A stretch of DNA of 7,005 nucleotides from Desulfofustis sp. (GTDB lineage Bacteria > Desulfobacterota > Desulfobulbia > Desulfobulbales > Desulfocapsaceae): positions 1 through 7,005 of the forward strand of contig JARFQM010000077.1 in the NCBI GenBank assembly GCA_029287755.1, in the 5' to 3' direction. The notes beneath the pieces were generated by a model. That model searched no databases and was not told the origin of the DNA. It was given only the letters and a program-made list of their open reading frames with translations. The translations under genes and the position numbers were made by a program. Below, one piece after another: positions 1 through 5,965 of this stretch. Each line of letters starts with the position of its first letter. Within the stretch, counting starts at the first letter, position 1.

Positions 1-338
1 AAGAGACAGTCGATGCACTCAACGAAGTTTTGCGCCTTGGGCCGTTCCGATTCCTGTAATTCCAATTTGACCTTGCGACGCCATCTTTCGGCAAAATCCA
101 GATAGGAAGTGCGATCTTCAACGTTATCAAGCACGTTTTTCACGCTAGGTGCCGAGAGCAAGGCGGAGGCGGAAAAGAAAAGAACCGCCCGACCCCGGTT
201 GAGTGGACGGGATGGTTTTTCCCGTGTGATATAAGTTTTAACGGTTTGCTCAAGGGCAGAAAGCTCTTTCTTGAATCTTACTATACAGGTAATAAAACGT
301 CCGACCGTACCGGCAAGTTGGAGTGGTTCATCATACAC
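1..338 (-). CDS. Unrecognised protein, C-terminus off the left edge
   Basis: A minus-strand frame stays open from about 416 to the window edge. It has no ATG. The first reasonable start is the GTG at 336-338, giving 112 visible residues with no clear Shine-Dalgarno sequence. The protein starts VYDEPLQLAGTVGRF, has a charged stretch with KPSRPLNRGR near residues 41-50, a short hydrophobic patch (AVLFFSASALLSAP, 51-64) and a charged helical-looking part with TSYLDFAERWRRKV (77-90). It looks coding: mixed, protein-like composition and no stop over more than 330 bases. I do not recognise the family and assign no function. The codons upstream of the GTG in this frame are improbably arginine-rich. 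A 42-residue frame starting MDPALVIVERDNEYEH at 409 (to 281) overlaps it, shifted by one base. A frameshift joining the two, or a broken gene, is therefore possible. Confidence 0.4.
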   Translation of the reverse strand, partial: MYDEPLQLAGTVGRFITCIVRFKKELSALEQTVKTYITREKPSRPLNRGRAVLFFSASALLSAPSVKNVLDNVEDRTSYLDFAERWRRKVKLELQESERPKAQNFVECIDCL

Positions 339-349
339 GATGGTGAACC
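325..349. repeat. Hairpin-forming inverted repeat (10-bp arms)
   Basis: GGTTCATCAT (325-334) and ATGGTGAACC (340-349) pair over ten positions around a five-base loop. One position is a T/G, which is a wobble in plus-strand RNA. An outer pair, ACCGGC (309-314) with GCCGGT (355-360), could extend it. No T-run follows on either strand, so it does not look like a terminator. It lies across the possible start of the unrecognised left-edge frame, where it could affect translation or simply be chance structure. Confidence 0.45.
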
Positions 350-361
350 ATCTGGCCGGTC

Positions 362-400
362 GTGCTCGTATTCGTTGTCTCTTTCTACGATAACGAGTGC
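362..400. repeat. Imperfect inverted repeat
   Basis: GTGCTCGTATTCGT (362-375) and ACGATAACGAGTGC (387-400) are inverted copies matching at 10 of 14 positions around an 11-base centre. The repeat sits directly beside the tighter hairpin at 325-349. I know no function for it, and chance is not excluded. Confidence 0.25.
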
Positions 401-409
401 TGGATCCAT

Positions 410-610
410 TTAATAATCATATTTTCAGCCAAAGTGAGCCAAAAGGAAGCTCGAAAAACAATCATCAGTTGAAAGCGAAACCGTGGCAAGACATCTGACA
501 AAATGTTTTTGTTCTTTGAAGCTCCCGTAGACAGGTAGATTCTAAATTAATTCGCCAAATTTGAAGATCAAGCAACTTGGATTGCGATTCACTCGGCAAT
601 GGGATAGAGA
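410..610. other. Stretch with no gene seen
   Basis: This stretch lies between the left-edge frame and the hairpin behind the alkylsulfatase. A minus-strand frame of about 60 codons crosses it (ending at a TAG near 385-390). It has no ribosome binding site and no recognisable motif, and I do not call it a gene. No tRNA, repeat array or convincing promoter is visible. The AT-rich part around 535-560 could hold a promoter for the left-edge frame, but no clear -35/-10 pair stands out. Confidence 0.5.
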
Positions 611-645
611 ACAGACATGAGCACAGGGAAAATGCCCATGTCTGT
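611..645 (-). terminator. Hairpin just downstream of the alkylsulfatase, possible terminator
   Basis: ACAGACATG (611-619) and CATGTCTGT (637-645) form a perfect nine-base stem with a 17-base loop. It starts 15 bases past the alkylsulfatase stop codon. On the minus strand it is followed by TCTCTATCCC, which is only moderately T-rich. It is therefore a weak intrinsic terminator at best, or a 3'-end stabilising hairpin. Its position directly after the gene is the main argument. Confidence 0.4.
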
Positions 646-659
646 GTACCTAATGTATT

Positions 660-2741
660 CTATTCCCCGGCCACATCTAAGGGACCATATTCAAAATCAT
701 TCAAATCTTCCGGTGTCGGGTCTCCGGCTGTCCCTGGCATTACCTCAAAGAGCAGGTCAAATACGACCATTGTAGAGGCTAACTGTTCAAGTATACCCAA
801 GTCTCCATCGGCTTTTGCGGTACCATCAGCAATCTGGTCTGCCAACGATTTGGAGCCGGCCATGACCTGTTCGAGGTCCGTGCGGTTGATCGTCAAAATC
901 AGGTCCGGGTTTTCCGCAAGAAACCCTTCAACGTTGTTCAATGTGGCGTTACTGAGTTCGATGGCAAATTTTTCGCCATTGTCCGGAGTAATCAGGTTAA
1001 TGGTAAATGCCATCCCTTCAGCTTTCTTGCTGTCCATTCTGATACCGAGGAAGTCCAGGAAGAGCTCTGTGGGCATGGCTCGGACCACATCGGGGCTAGC
1101 TGAGTTTGGCATTTCACCTCGCGGGATGCCTGATCGTAACTCGAAAGCTCCTGAGAGATAACTATTTCTCAGTCCAGGATTTTCTTGCTGATAACCAATT
1201 TGCTCAAAGATGTCGGCAAGAAGATCTTTGGCTTCCTGGTTCTGCGGTTCTGCCTGAACGAGTTTGTTCATAATTTCTTGAGCAAGAAAGTATTTACCTT
1301 CATCAGATAATTCTCGGCTTCTTCTCATAATTTTTTCAGCACCGCCCATCATCTCAACGTAAATGGGAGCTGAGTCTGCTGGCGATAATGGAATTAATGT
1401 GGCTGGATTAACATCCCAGAAACCAAGAAATCGCTGAATTACCCCGCGACTGTTGTGTTCGGGAGAACCGTGGTAACCACGATTGTACCACTGCTGGGCA
1501 ATTCCCTGTGGTGTTTCATAAACATTGTGAATTTGATTGATAGTAACGCCCTGGTTGGCATAAAAGAGCGTCTGGTTGTTCATGTTCGCGTACGTATCAC
1601 GCTGCCCGCGCAAAACTTCAAGAACCCGGTCATTGCCCCAACGCGGCCAGTGGTGGGAGGCAAACATAACATCAACATCCTTGCCCCACATGTGGATGAC
1701 GCGGTTAATATATTTGGACCAGCGCAGCGCGTCCCTGACCTGGGCTCCTCTCAGGGTATAGATATTGTGCATACAGCCATTGATATTTTCTGCCATCCAG
1801 AGAAGTTTTTTGTCTGGGAAATAGGTGTTCATGTTGGCTGGTGCTTCCGTGTTCGGCGTATTTTGAAAGATCATCCTGACACCGTCGACGGTGATTTCCT
1901 CGATGTCTTTTTCTACGACATGGGTCGGGGCGATAAGTGTCGCGTTGCCTATGGAGATATTCTGGGCCAACCCCTGACCCGCATGCCCATATGGGCTTGC
2001 AGGGAGCAATATACCGTACTGGTAAAAAAGGCGACGGTTCATGGCATTCCCGGCGTACACGTTTTCGGAGACAGCATGCTCCATAAATGCCCGTGGCGCG
2101 ATGACCTTGATCTTTCCAGACACCACATCGGCTTCATCGATGACCCCGCGAACCCCGGCCCAATGGTCGCCGTGTGAGTGGGAATAGACCACGGCTTTGA
2201 TCGGAAATTTGCCCAATTGCTCATCAACAAATTTCAGGGCGGCGCGGGCGGTTTCCTCGGAAGTGAGCGGATCGAAAATAATCCAGCCGGTATCCCCTTT
2301 GACAAAGGATATATTGGCAAGATCAAAGCCGCGTACCTGATAGACGCCGGGTATAACCTCGTAGAGGCCGTAATTCATATTCAGGGTTCCCTGACGTTGC
2401 AGGGACGGATGAATGCTGTCAAATTCCTTGCCTTCCAGGTAGAACTTATAGCGCTCCAAGTCCCAGGCTATGCCACCCGCGTTCGATTTGATCTGCCAGA
2501 AATCAGGAGCTGCTATAAACCCTTTCTTGTTTTCCTCAAAATCCTTGGTGTCGGAAAAAGGAAGTCCTGCAGCATCTTTCTTGATGACATCAAGCGTATG
2601 TTGGGATGGCGGTTTCCCCTTGGGATGAAAATGCCTGTCTCCCGGTGCTCCACCTGCGCTGATATCATAGCCCCCCACAGCATAAGCTGATAATGGTATA
2701 AGCAATGCGATTAAAATCGCAAAATAATGAGCTTTGATCAT
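660..2741 (-). CDS. Secreted alkylsulfatase, SdsA1/BDS1 family (metallo-beta-lactamase fold)
   Basis: A 693-residue enzyme predicted to hydrolyse alkyl sulfate esters such as dodecyl sulfate to the alcohol and sulfate. Residues 1-21 form a Sec signal (lysine, hydrophobic core, then SAYA), so it should work in the periplasm. The metallo-beta-lactamase domain (about 125-365) carries HSHGDH at 188-193. From memory, SdsA1 binds its two zincs through H169, H171, D173, H174, E280, E299 and H344. Here H188, H190, D192, H193, E299, E318 and H363 keep exactly the same spacing, in the contexts NTEAPANM, AENINGCMHNIYTLRGA and SHHWPRWG. The alkylsulfatase dimerisation domain follows (about 375-520), then an SCP2-like C-terminal domain (about 555-670) thought to hold the hydrophobic substrate. 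The last 23 residues are an acidic tail. The start is the ATG at 2739-2741, with AGGAGA ten bases upstream. The gene looks intact and is probably transcribed from its own leader. Family assignment is secure; the physiological substrate is inferred. Confidence 0.93.
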   Translation of the reverse strand: MIKAHYFAILIALLIPLSAYAVGGYDISAGGAPGDRHFHPKGKPPSQHTLDVIKKDAAGLPFSDTKDFEENKKGFIAAPDFWQIKSNAGGIAWDLERYKFYLEGKEFDSIHPSLQRQGTLNMNYGLYEVIPGVYQVRGFDLANISFVKGDTGWIIFDPLTSEETARAALKFVDEQLGKFPIKAVVYSHSHGDHWAGVRGVIDEADVVSGKIKVIAPRAFMEHAVSENVYAGNAMNRRLFYQYGILLPASPYGHAGQGLAQNISIGNATLIAPTHVVEKDIEEITVDGVRMIFQNTPNTEAPANMNTYFPDKKLLWMAENINGCMHNIYTLRGAQVRDALRWSKYINRVIHMWGKDVDVMFASHHWPRWGNDRVLEVLRGQRDTYANMNNQTLFYANQGVTINQIHNVYETPQGIAQQWYNRGYHGSPEHNSRGVIQRFLGFWDVNPATLIPLSPADSAPIYVEMMGGAEKIMRRSRELSDEGKYFLAQEIMNKLVQAEPQNQEAKDLLADIFEQIGYQQENPGLRNSYLSGAFELRSGIPRGEMPNSASPDVVRAMPTELFLDFLGIRMDSKKAEGMAFTINLITPDNGEKFAIELSNATLNNVEGFLAENPDLILTINRTDLEQVMAGSKSLADQIADGTAKADGDLGILEQLASTMVVFDLLFEVMPGTAGDPTPEDLNDFEYGPLDVAGE

Positions 2742-2750
2742 CTTTTAAAA

Positions 2751-2756
2751 TCTCCT
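2751..2756 (-). promoter_or_regulatory. Ribosome binding site of the alkylsulfatase
   Basis: AGGAGA on the minus strand, separated by nine bases from the ATG at 2739-2741. It fixes the start of the gene and agrees with the signal peptide beginning at that methionine. Confidence 0.75.
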
Positions 2757-2832
2757 GTAATTGTTAGGAATAGTTTGCGAGGAACGATTGGTTCGCAGGC
2801 TTGTCATGGCTGAGAGATATTAATATTGCATC

Positions 2833-2861
2833 CTATTAGTACACACTATGGGAAAATTCAA
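2833..2861 (-). promoter_or_regulatory. Weak sigma-70-like promoter candidate for the alkylsulfatase
   Basis: On the minus strand, TTGAAT (2856-2861) and TAATAG (2833-2838) are separated by 17 bases, about 90 bases before the alkylsulfatase start. The -10 matches consensus poorly and the region is AT-rich, so chance matches are likely. It is listed because it is the best-spaced pair in this leader and overlaps one of the small palindromes. Confidence 0.2.
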
Positions 2862-2869
2862 TTTAATTG
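2859..2869. promoter_or_regulatory. Small palindrome in the alkylsulfatase leader
   Basis: CAATT-T-AATTG is a perfect palindrome with five-base arms around one base. It overlaps the candidate -35 region and could be an operator half. AT-rich DNA produces such sites often. Confidence 0.2.
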
Positions 2870-2880
2870 TATCTCAACTC

Positions 2881-2893
2881 AATGTTTAACATT
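2881..2893. promoter_or_regulatory. 13-bp palindrome in the alkylsulfatase leader, possible operator
   Basis: AATGTT-T-AACATT has perfect six-base arms around one central base. It lies about 145 bases upstream of the alkylsulfatase start, and its centre is 23 bases from that of the smaller palindrome at 2859-2869. Two symmetric sites roughly two helical turns apart are typical of dimeric regulator binding. No regulator gene is in the window, so the role is inference. Confidence 0.3.
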
Positions 2894-2910
2894 CGTACAT
2901 TTGGACAGCA

Positions 2911-3474
2911 TCAAGATTTAAAGATTTTCCATACACCGTTTATACAAATTCCATCAGCCACTCTGGGACCTCTACTGCCATCATACACTATAGGTACGGC
3001 TTCAACCGTCATCGCATCGGCTACCACATCCTGTAATACATAACCGATCGGTGAGAGCATCGCTGCCAGCACAAACCATGACTCCATGCTCATTGAGGTG
3101 TATAGGAGAGAAGGGGAGTGGATGAGGATGAGCATGATGGTAAGACTGGCAGCGATGAGGGTGGCCCCGAGGAAAACAAGTAGAGATTTCCATTTCCAGA
3201 TAAGATCTACCAGGTGTCCAAGGGGCATTTTAAAAGCCCATGGAAGCCCAACCCAAAAACCGAGCATCGCCAGAAATTCCGCAGGGAGATCAAGGTAATC
3301 CTTGACGAAGAATGTTCCGGCGATGCCGGTTAAGCCGGATATGCCTGCCGCCAGATACACCATCAGCGGCGGCCGGTAGGAAAGGCGTATCCGGCGAGTT
3401 AGGCAGAGCGTCCGGCAGAGTGCTCGAGACAGAGCTGAACTGACTGATCTTTGTATTAAAGCTCCGTTTCTCAC
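2911..3474 (-). pseudogene. Truncated folate/biopterin-type (BT1/MFS) membrane transporter
   Basis: 187 codons from a GTG at 3472-3474, with AGAGG five bases upstream. After a basic N-terminus, hydrophobic segments lie near residues 36-58, 66-88, 97-118 and 131-150. They carry phrases typical of BT1-family transporters: YLAAGISGLTGI, FWVGLPWAFKMPLGHLVDL and, most telling, LQDVVADAMTVEAVP (147-161). Family members normally go on for several hundred residues and about twelve membrane segments. Here the homology stops at EAVP (codon ending near 2992), and a 26-residue polar tail unlike a transporter leads to a TGA at 2911-2913. The 5' part looks undamaged, so the gene probably lost its 3' end through an insertion or deletion. 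A short functional membrane protein is unlikely but not excluded. It lies 71 bases behind the protease in the same direction. The transported substrate cannot be told. Confidence 0.72.
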
Positions 3475-3506
3475 CAGGGCCTCTGCCTTTGTCTATTATT
3501 TGTACT

Positions 3507-3526
3507 GGAGAGGTATGGACCTTTCC
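3507..3526 (-). other. Short hairpin between the protease and the transporter fragment
   Basis: GGAGAGGT (3507-3514) and ACCTTTCC (3519-3526) pair at seven of eight positions around a four-base loop. The hairpin starts 20 bases past the protease stop and ends 33 bases before the transporter GTG. No T-run follows on the minus strand. It could weaken read-through or protect the protease mRNA end, but it is not a classic terminator. Confidence 0.3.
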
Positions 3527-3545
3527 TGTTAGTTTTGCTGCGTGG

Positions 3546-5051
3546 TTATCCTTCCAACTCCAGCGGCACATAAAATTTACCCTTGTCTCGCTGGACCAGC
3601 AGAAGGAGCTTGTCCTTGTCTTCGGCGTCACGGAGCTGCTCTTTAACCGCGCCCACCGAGTCGACTGCCTGGCGGTTTACTTCGACGATCACGTCGCCTT
3701 TACGGAGCCCGGCTTCTGCCGCAGCGCTGCCCGGCTCGACTCCGACAATTGCCACACCTTCCCGGGCGTCGACATGAAGCTGCTCGGCCATTTTCTCATC
3801 CAGATCATGAAGCTGAAGACCCCATTTACCCTTGGAAGCTCCGTCTGATTTACCCAGTAGTGAGTTGTCGTCGACAAGTTCACCTAAGGTGACTGTCAGT
3901 TGTTTTTCTTTGCCGCCTCTCAGGACCGTCAGTTCTACTTTTTCTCCAACCGGTGTGGCGGCCACTTTGGCCGGCAGATCGTGGCTGTCTTTAATTTTAT
4001 GGCCATCAAAATCGATGATTATGTCGCCCCGTTCGATTCCTGCTTTTTCCGCCGGGCTGTCAGCACTTACGTCGGAGACCAGGGCGCCGCGCTGTTCTTC
4101 AACTTCCAGTGCTTTGGCAAGATCTGCAGTGATAGTCTGAATATTCACGCCCAGATATCCGCGGGTAATTTCACCGTGTTCAACTAATTGGGGAATAAGC
4201 GGTTTGGCGGTATTCACCGGAATTGCAAAACCGATTCCCTGGCCTTGGGGGATGATCGCTGTGTTGATACCCACAACTTCACCCTTCATATTGAACAGCG
4301 GTCCACCCGAGTTACCGGGATTTATGGAAGCATCGGTCTGGATGAAATCGTCATAAGGTCCAGCTCCGATTACCCGTCCCTTTGCACTGACGATACCCGA
4401 GGTTACGGTGTGATTGAGGCCGAACGGGTTGCCGATGGCCACGACCCAGTCCCCTACTTTAAGGCTCTCCGAATTGCCCAGGGTGGCTTTCGGTAGATCT
4501 TTTGGGGCCTTGATCTTGAGCACCGCGAGATCGGTTTTGGGGTCGAGTCCGACTACCTCGGCCGGGTATTCCTTTTCGTTTGCGAGCGTTACTGAAACCT
4601 CCTTTGCCCCTTCAACGACGTGATTGTTGGACAGTATGTAGCCGTCCTCACTGATGATCACACCCGATCCGGCACCCTGAGACGGATGAGTCCTGGGTGT
4701 CTGGGGCATCTGCTCAAAGAACCGGTTAAAAAAATCACCAAACTGGTCCCCAAAAGGGCTGCCATGCATTTGGGGTCCCTGAAACCCGGTCTGTATGACT
4801 TTGGTTACTTTTACATTCACCACTGTCGGGCTGAGCTGGTCTGCCAGTTCCGCAAATGATGAAGGCATTGAGGGAGATTCAATCACCCGGTCGTTCTTTT
4901 CGGCCACCGAATCTCCTGCCCTGAGGGTATTGGCCCCGTTTATCCCGGTTGCCAGAAGGGCCCCCGCGACAAAAAAGGGCATTCCTGCGAGCAGCAGCTT
5001 TCTGGGCCTTAACTTTTGAATTGTGAGCTTCGATTTCTGTTGTGTGTCCAT
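3546..5051 (-). CDS. degQ: DegQ/DegP-type periplasmic serine endoprotease (Do/HtrA family)
   Basis: A 501-residue envelope quality-control protease that degrades or holds misfolded periplasmic proteins, usually as a cage of trimers. The start is the ATG at 5049-5051: GGAGG lies six bases upstream, and the protein then begins with a basic N-terminus and a hydrophobic stretch (about 19-38), a signal peptide or membrane anchor. An upstream in-frame methionine has no such support. The trypsin-like domain (about 65-290) carries the full triad: H144 in LSNNHVVEG, D174 in KTDLAVLKI and S248 in NPGNSGGPL. PDZ1 spans about 298-390 and begins RGYLGVNIQ. PDZ2 spans about 407-495 and ends in a short VPLELEG. 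The segment before H144 (88-125) is rich in F, G, Q and P, the flexible LA-loop region. Two PDZ domains and the length fit DegP/DegQ rather than DegS. Family certain; the choice between degQ and degP is not decided by sequence alone. Confidence 0.93.
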   Translation of the reverse strand: MDTQQKSKLTIQKLRPRKLLLAGMPFFVAGALLATGINGANTLRAGDSVAEKNDRVIESPSMPSSFAELADQLSPTVVNVKVTKVIQTGFQGPQMHGSPFGDQFGDFFNRFFEQMPQTPRTHPSQGAGSGVIISEDGYILSNNHVVEGAKEVSVTLANEKEYPAEVVGLDPKTDLAVLKIKAPKDLPKATLGNSESLKVGDWVVAIGNPFGLNHTVTSGIVSAKGRVIGAGPYDDFIQTDASINPGNSGGPLFNMKGEVVGINTAIIPQGQGIGFAIPVNTAKPLIPQLVEHGEITRGYLGVNIQTITADLAKALEVEEQRGALVSDVSADSPAEKAGIERGDIIIDFDGHKIKDSHDLPAKVAATPVGEKVELTVLRGGKEKQLTVTLGELVDDNSLLGKSDGASKGKWGLQLHDLDEKMAEQLHVDAREGVAIVGVEPGSAAAEAGLRKGDVIVEVNRQAVDSVGAVKEQLRDAEDKDKLLLLVQRDKGKFYVPLELEG

Positions 5052-5057
5052 TTTTAA

Positions 5058-5062
5058 CCTCC
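5058..5062 (-). promoter_or_regulatory. Ribosome binding site of the protease
   Basis: GGAGG on the minus strand, six bases before the ATG at 5049-5051. It decides for this start over the in-frame ATG 13 codons upstream, which has no Shine-Dalgarno sequence and would lie inside the leader hairpin. Confidence 0.8.
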
Positions 5063-5086
5063 AGTTAAAATTGATCGTGCGGGATG

Positions 5087-5112
5087 TCATGAGAAACTTT
5101 GGATTCTCATGG
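5087..5112 (-). promoter_or_regulatory. Hairpin in the protease leader
   Basis: CATGAGAA (5088-5095) and TTCTCATG (5104-5111) form a perfect eight-base stem around an eight-base loop, extendable by one wobble pair. It ends about 36 bases before the protease start codon and does not cover its ribosome binding site. It may be a leader structure controlling the heat or envelope-stress response of the gene, or a DNA operator. No clean sigma-E or sigma-32 promoter is visible upstream. Confidence 0.4.
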
Positions 5113-5239
5113 GTGAGATATTAGGACACCAACATTAAAGGGAGATTAACTGAACATGATATGTATGCAATGAAGTGAAAACTCTGCAGATCAACTCTTT
5201 TCGTCAGTGGCTTGCTTGCGGCGGCAGGTTATGCGGATC

Positions 5240-5266
5240 GGTAGTGTGCAGAAAGTTCTGCAAAAA
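5240..5266. mobile_element. Possible left end of an IS256-family element, with a perfect palindrome
   Basis: TGCAGAA-AG-TTCTGCA (5247-5262) is a perfect 7-2-7 palindrome inside GGTAGTGTGCAGAAAGTTC. It lies about 65 bases before the transposase fragment start, where the left terminal repeat of an IS256-family element would be expected. The general look (GTAGTGT start, internal symmetry) resembles ends of that family from memory. No matching inverted copy is found elsewhere in the window, so the right end is missing or this is not an IS end. Confidence 0.35.
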
Positions 5267-5327
5267 AGAGATGACCATGGCATGGGTTTAATAGGGCAAT
5301 AATAATCACACCTCCAAAGGAGATGGT

Positions 5328-5513
5328 ATGGTCAGGTCGAAGCCTATCGTAGGCATGCCGGAAGTAAAGGGTCTTTTACATGAGAATTGAGATTTTCTTA
5401 AAGATCTATTACGCGAAGTGATTCAGGAAACACTGGAATCAGAGATGGACGATGCGTTTGCTGCGCGCTAGAATGAACGCACTTCTGAGCGTATCGGTTA
5501 TCGCAGCGGGTAT
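5328..5513 (+). pseudogene. IS256-family (mutator-type) transposase, N-terminal relic with two stops
   Basis: Starting at the ATG at 5328-5330, with AAGGAG five bases upstream, the frame reads a typical IS256-family N-terminus: KPIVGMPEVKGLLHEN, then DFLKDLLREVIQETLESEMD, then NERTSERIGYRSGY. It is interrupted by TGA at 5388-5390 and TAG at 5469-5471. Family resemblance ends at YRSGY near 5513, after about 62 codons. A full transposase has about 400 and carries a DDE catalytic core, none of which is present. This is a dead insertion-sequence remnant. It points in the opposite direction to every other gene here and separates the protease from the barrel fragment and amidohydrolase. Confidence 0.8.
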
Positions 5514-5539
5514 GATCCCTGGGCGATGACTCCCAAAGC

Positions 5540-5588
5540 TGTCAGCCCCCTCACGCCACAGGAACTCTATTTAGTTTGGCGGCTGACA
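5540..5588. repeat. Inverted repeat in the unexplained stretch after the IS relic
   Basis: TGTCAGCCCCC (5540-5550) and GGCGGCTGACA (5578-5588) are inverted copies matching at 10 of 11 positions around a 27-base centre. They lie in 5514-5674, where I recognise no gene. A third GCTGAC occurs at 5628-5633. It could be a remnant of a terminator or of another small mobile element. Confidence 0.35.
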
Positions 5589-5636
5589 AAAGGATCGTGT
5601 ATTCGATGTGGCAATATCAAGCTCAAAGCTGACCTG

Positions 5637-5650
5637 CCGCCGTTAGGCGG
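5637..5650 (-). other. GC-rich hairpin downstream of the barrel fragment
   Basis: CCGCC-GTTA-GGCGG forms a compact five-base stem with a four-base loop, 24 bases past the barrel fragment stop on the minus strand. An alternative outer stem, TGACC (5630-5634) with GGTCA (5649-5653), is also possible. No T-run follows, so it is at most a weak terminator left from the original gene. Confidence 0.3.
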
Positions 5651-5674
5651 TCATGTTCTGGCGCATCAGTCAAG

Positions 5675-5965
5675 CTATTTCGGGAACAGGAAGGTGACTA
5701 TCAAGCGGGCTCCCCAACCCTCGGGGGAACTGTCCGGCCCGTTGGCCCAGTAACGCACCCCCCCTCCGACACTGAGCAACTGGTCACCAATTTTAATGAC
5801 TTTGGAGACCACGCCATTGATGGGAACAGTCCACTCTTCCGCCTCCCAATCGTATGTGCTTTCGGTCTGCAGCGTAAACGTCCAGGCATCAGGAGTGGTG
5901 TACGACAAAAACGGCTGGATGAAGGTTAAGCTGGCATCATTACGGTCGTCGTTGCCGGCTAAAGA
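5675..5965 (-). pseudogene. C-terminal fragment of an outer-membrane beta-barrel 'transporter' protein
   Basis: A minus-strand frame of 96 residues ends in a TAG at 5675-5677. It shows LTFIQPFLSYTTPDAWTF, then TESTYDWEAEEWTVPING, VSKVIKIGDQLLSVGGGVRY, a GPEGWG-like turn and a final IVTFLFPK. Alternating aromatic/hydrophobic strands with W and Y, and an ending on xVTFLFPK, match from memory the C-terminus of a proteobacterial outer-membrane family of roughly 280-300 residues. Databases often name it just 'transporter' or, misleadingly, 'neuromedin U'. About two thirds of the protein, including any signal peptide, is missing. Upstream the frame runs into the amidohydrolase gene, and recognisable barrel sequence begins near SLAGNDDRND (about 5965). 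The only start is a TTG at 5906-5908 without a ribosome binding site. I read it as a deletion remnant. Confidence 0.65.

Noticed and set aside
577..1161. Long plus-strand open frame opposite the alkylsulfatase C-terminus
   Set aside because: It lies antisense to a well-supported gene, has serine-rich low-complexity translation and no family features.
1455..2690. Plus-strand open frames of 240 and 170 codons opposite the alkylsulfatase
   Set aside because: Both are antisense shadows in the codon register mirrored from a gene whose catalytic motifs are all on the minus strand.
3290..3631. Minus-strand frame overlapping the protease end and transporter start
   Set aside because: It overlaps two better-supported genes in another frame and shows no domain.
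5052..5090. Upstream ATG extending the protease by 13 codons
   Set aside because: No Shine-Dalgarno, it falls in the leader hairpin, and it would put extra residues before a normal signal-like N-terminus that has its own GGAGG.
5230..5270. GAACTT on the minus strand as a sigma-E promoter for the protease
   Set aside because: No matching -10 element at the right distance, and it is better explained as half of the palindrome at a possible IS end.
5526..5753. Plus-strand 75-codon frame with a CIRC motif after the IS relic
   Set aside because: It has no ribosome binding site, continues the frame of the dead transposase and overlaps the barrel fragment. One CxxC pair is not enough to call a zinc-binding protein.
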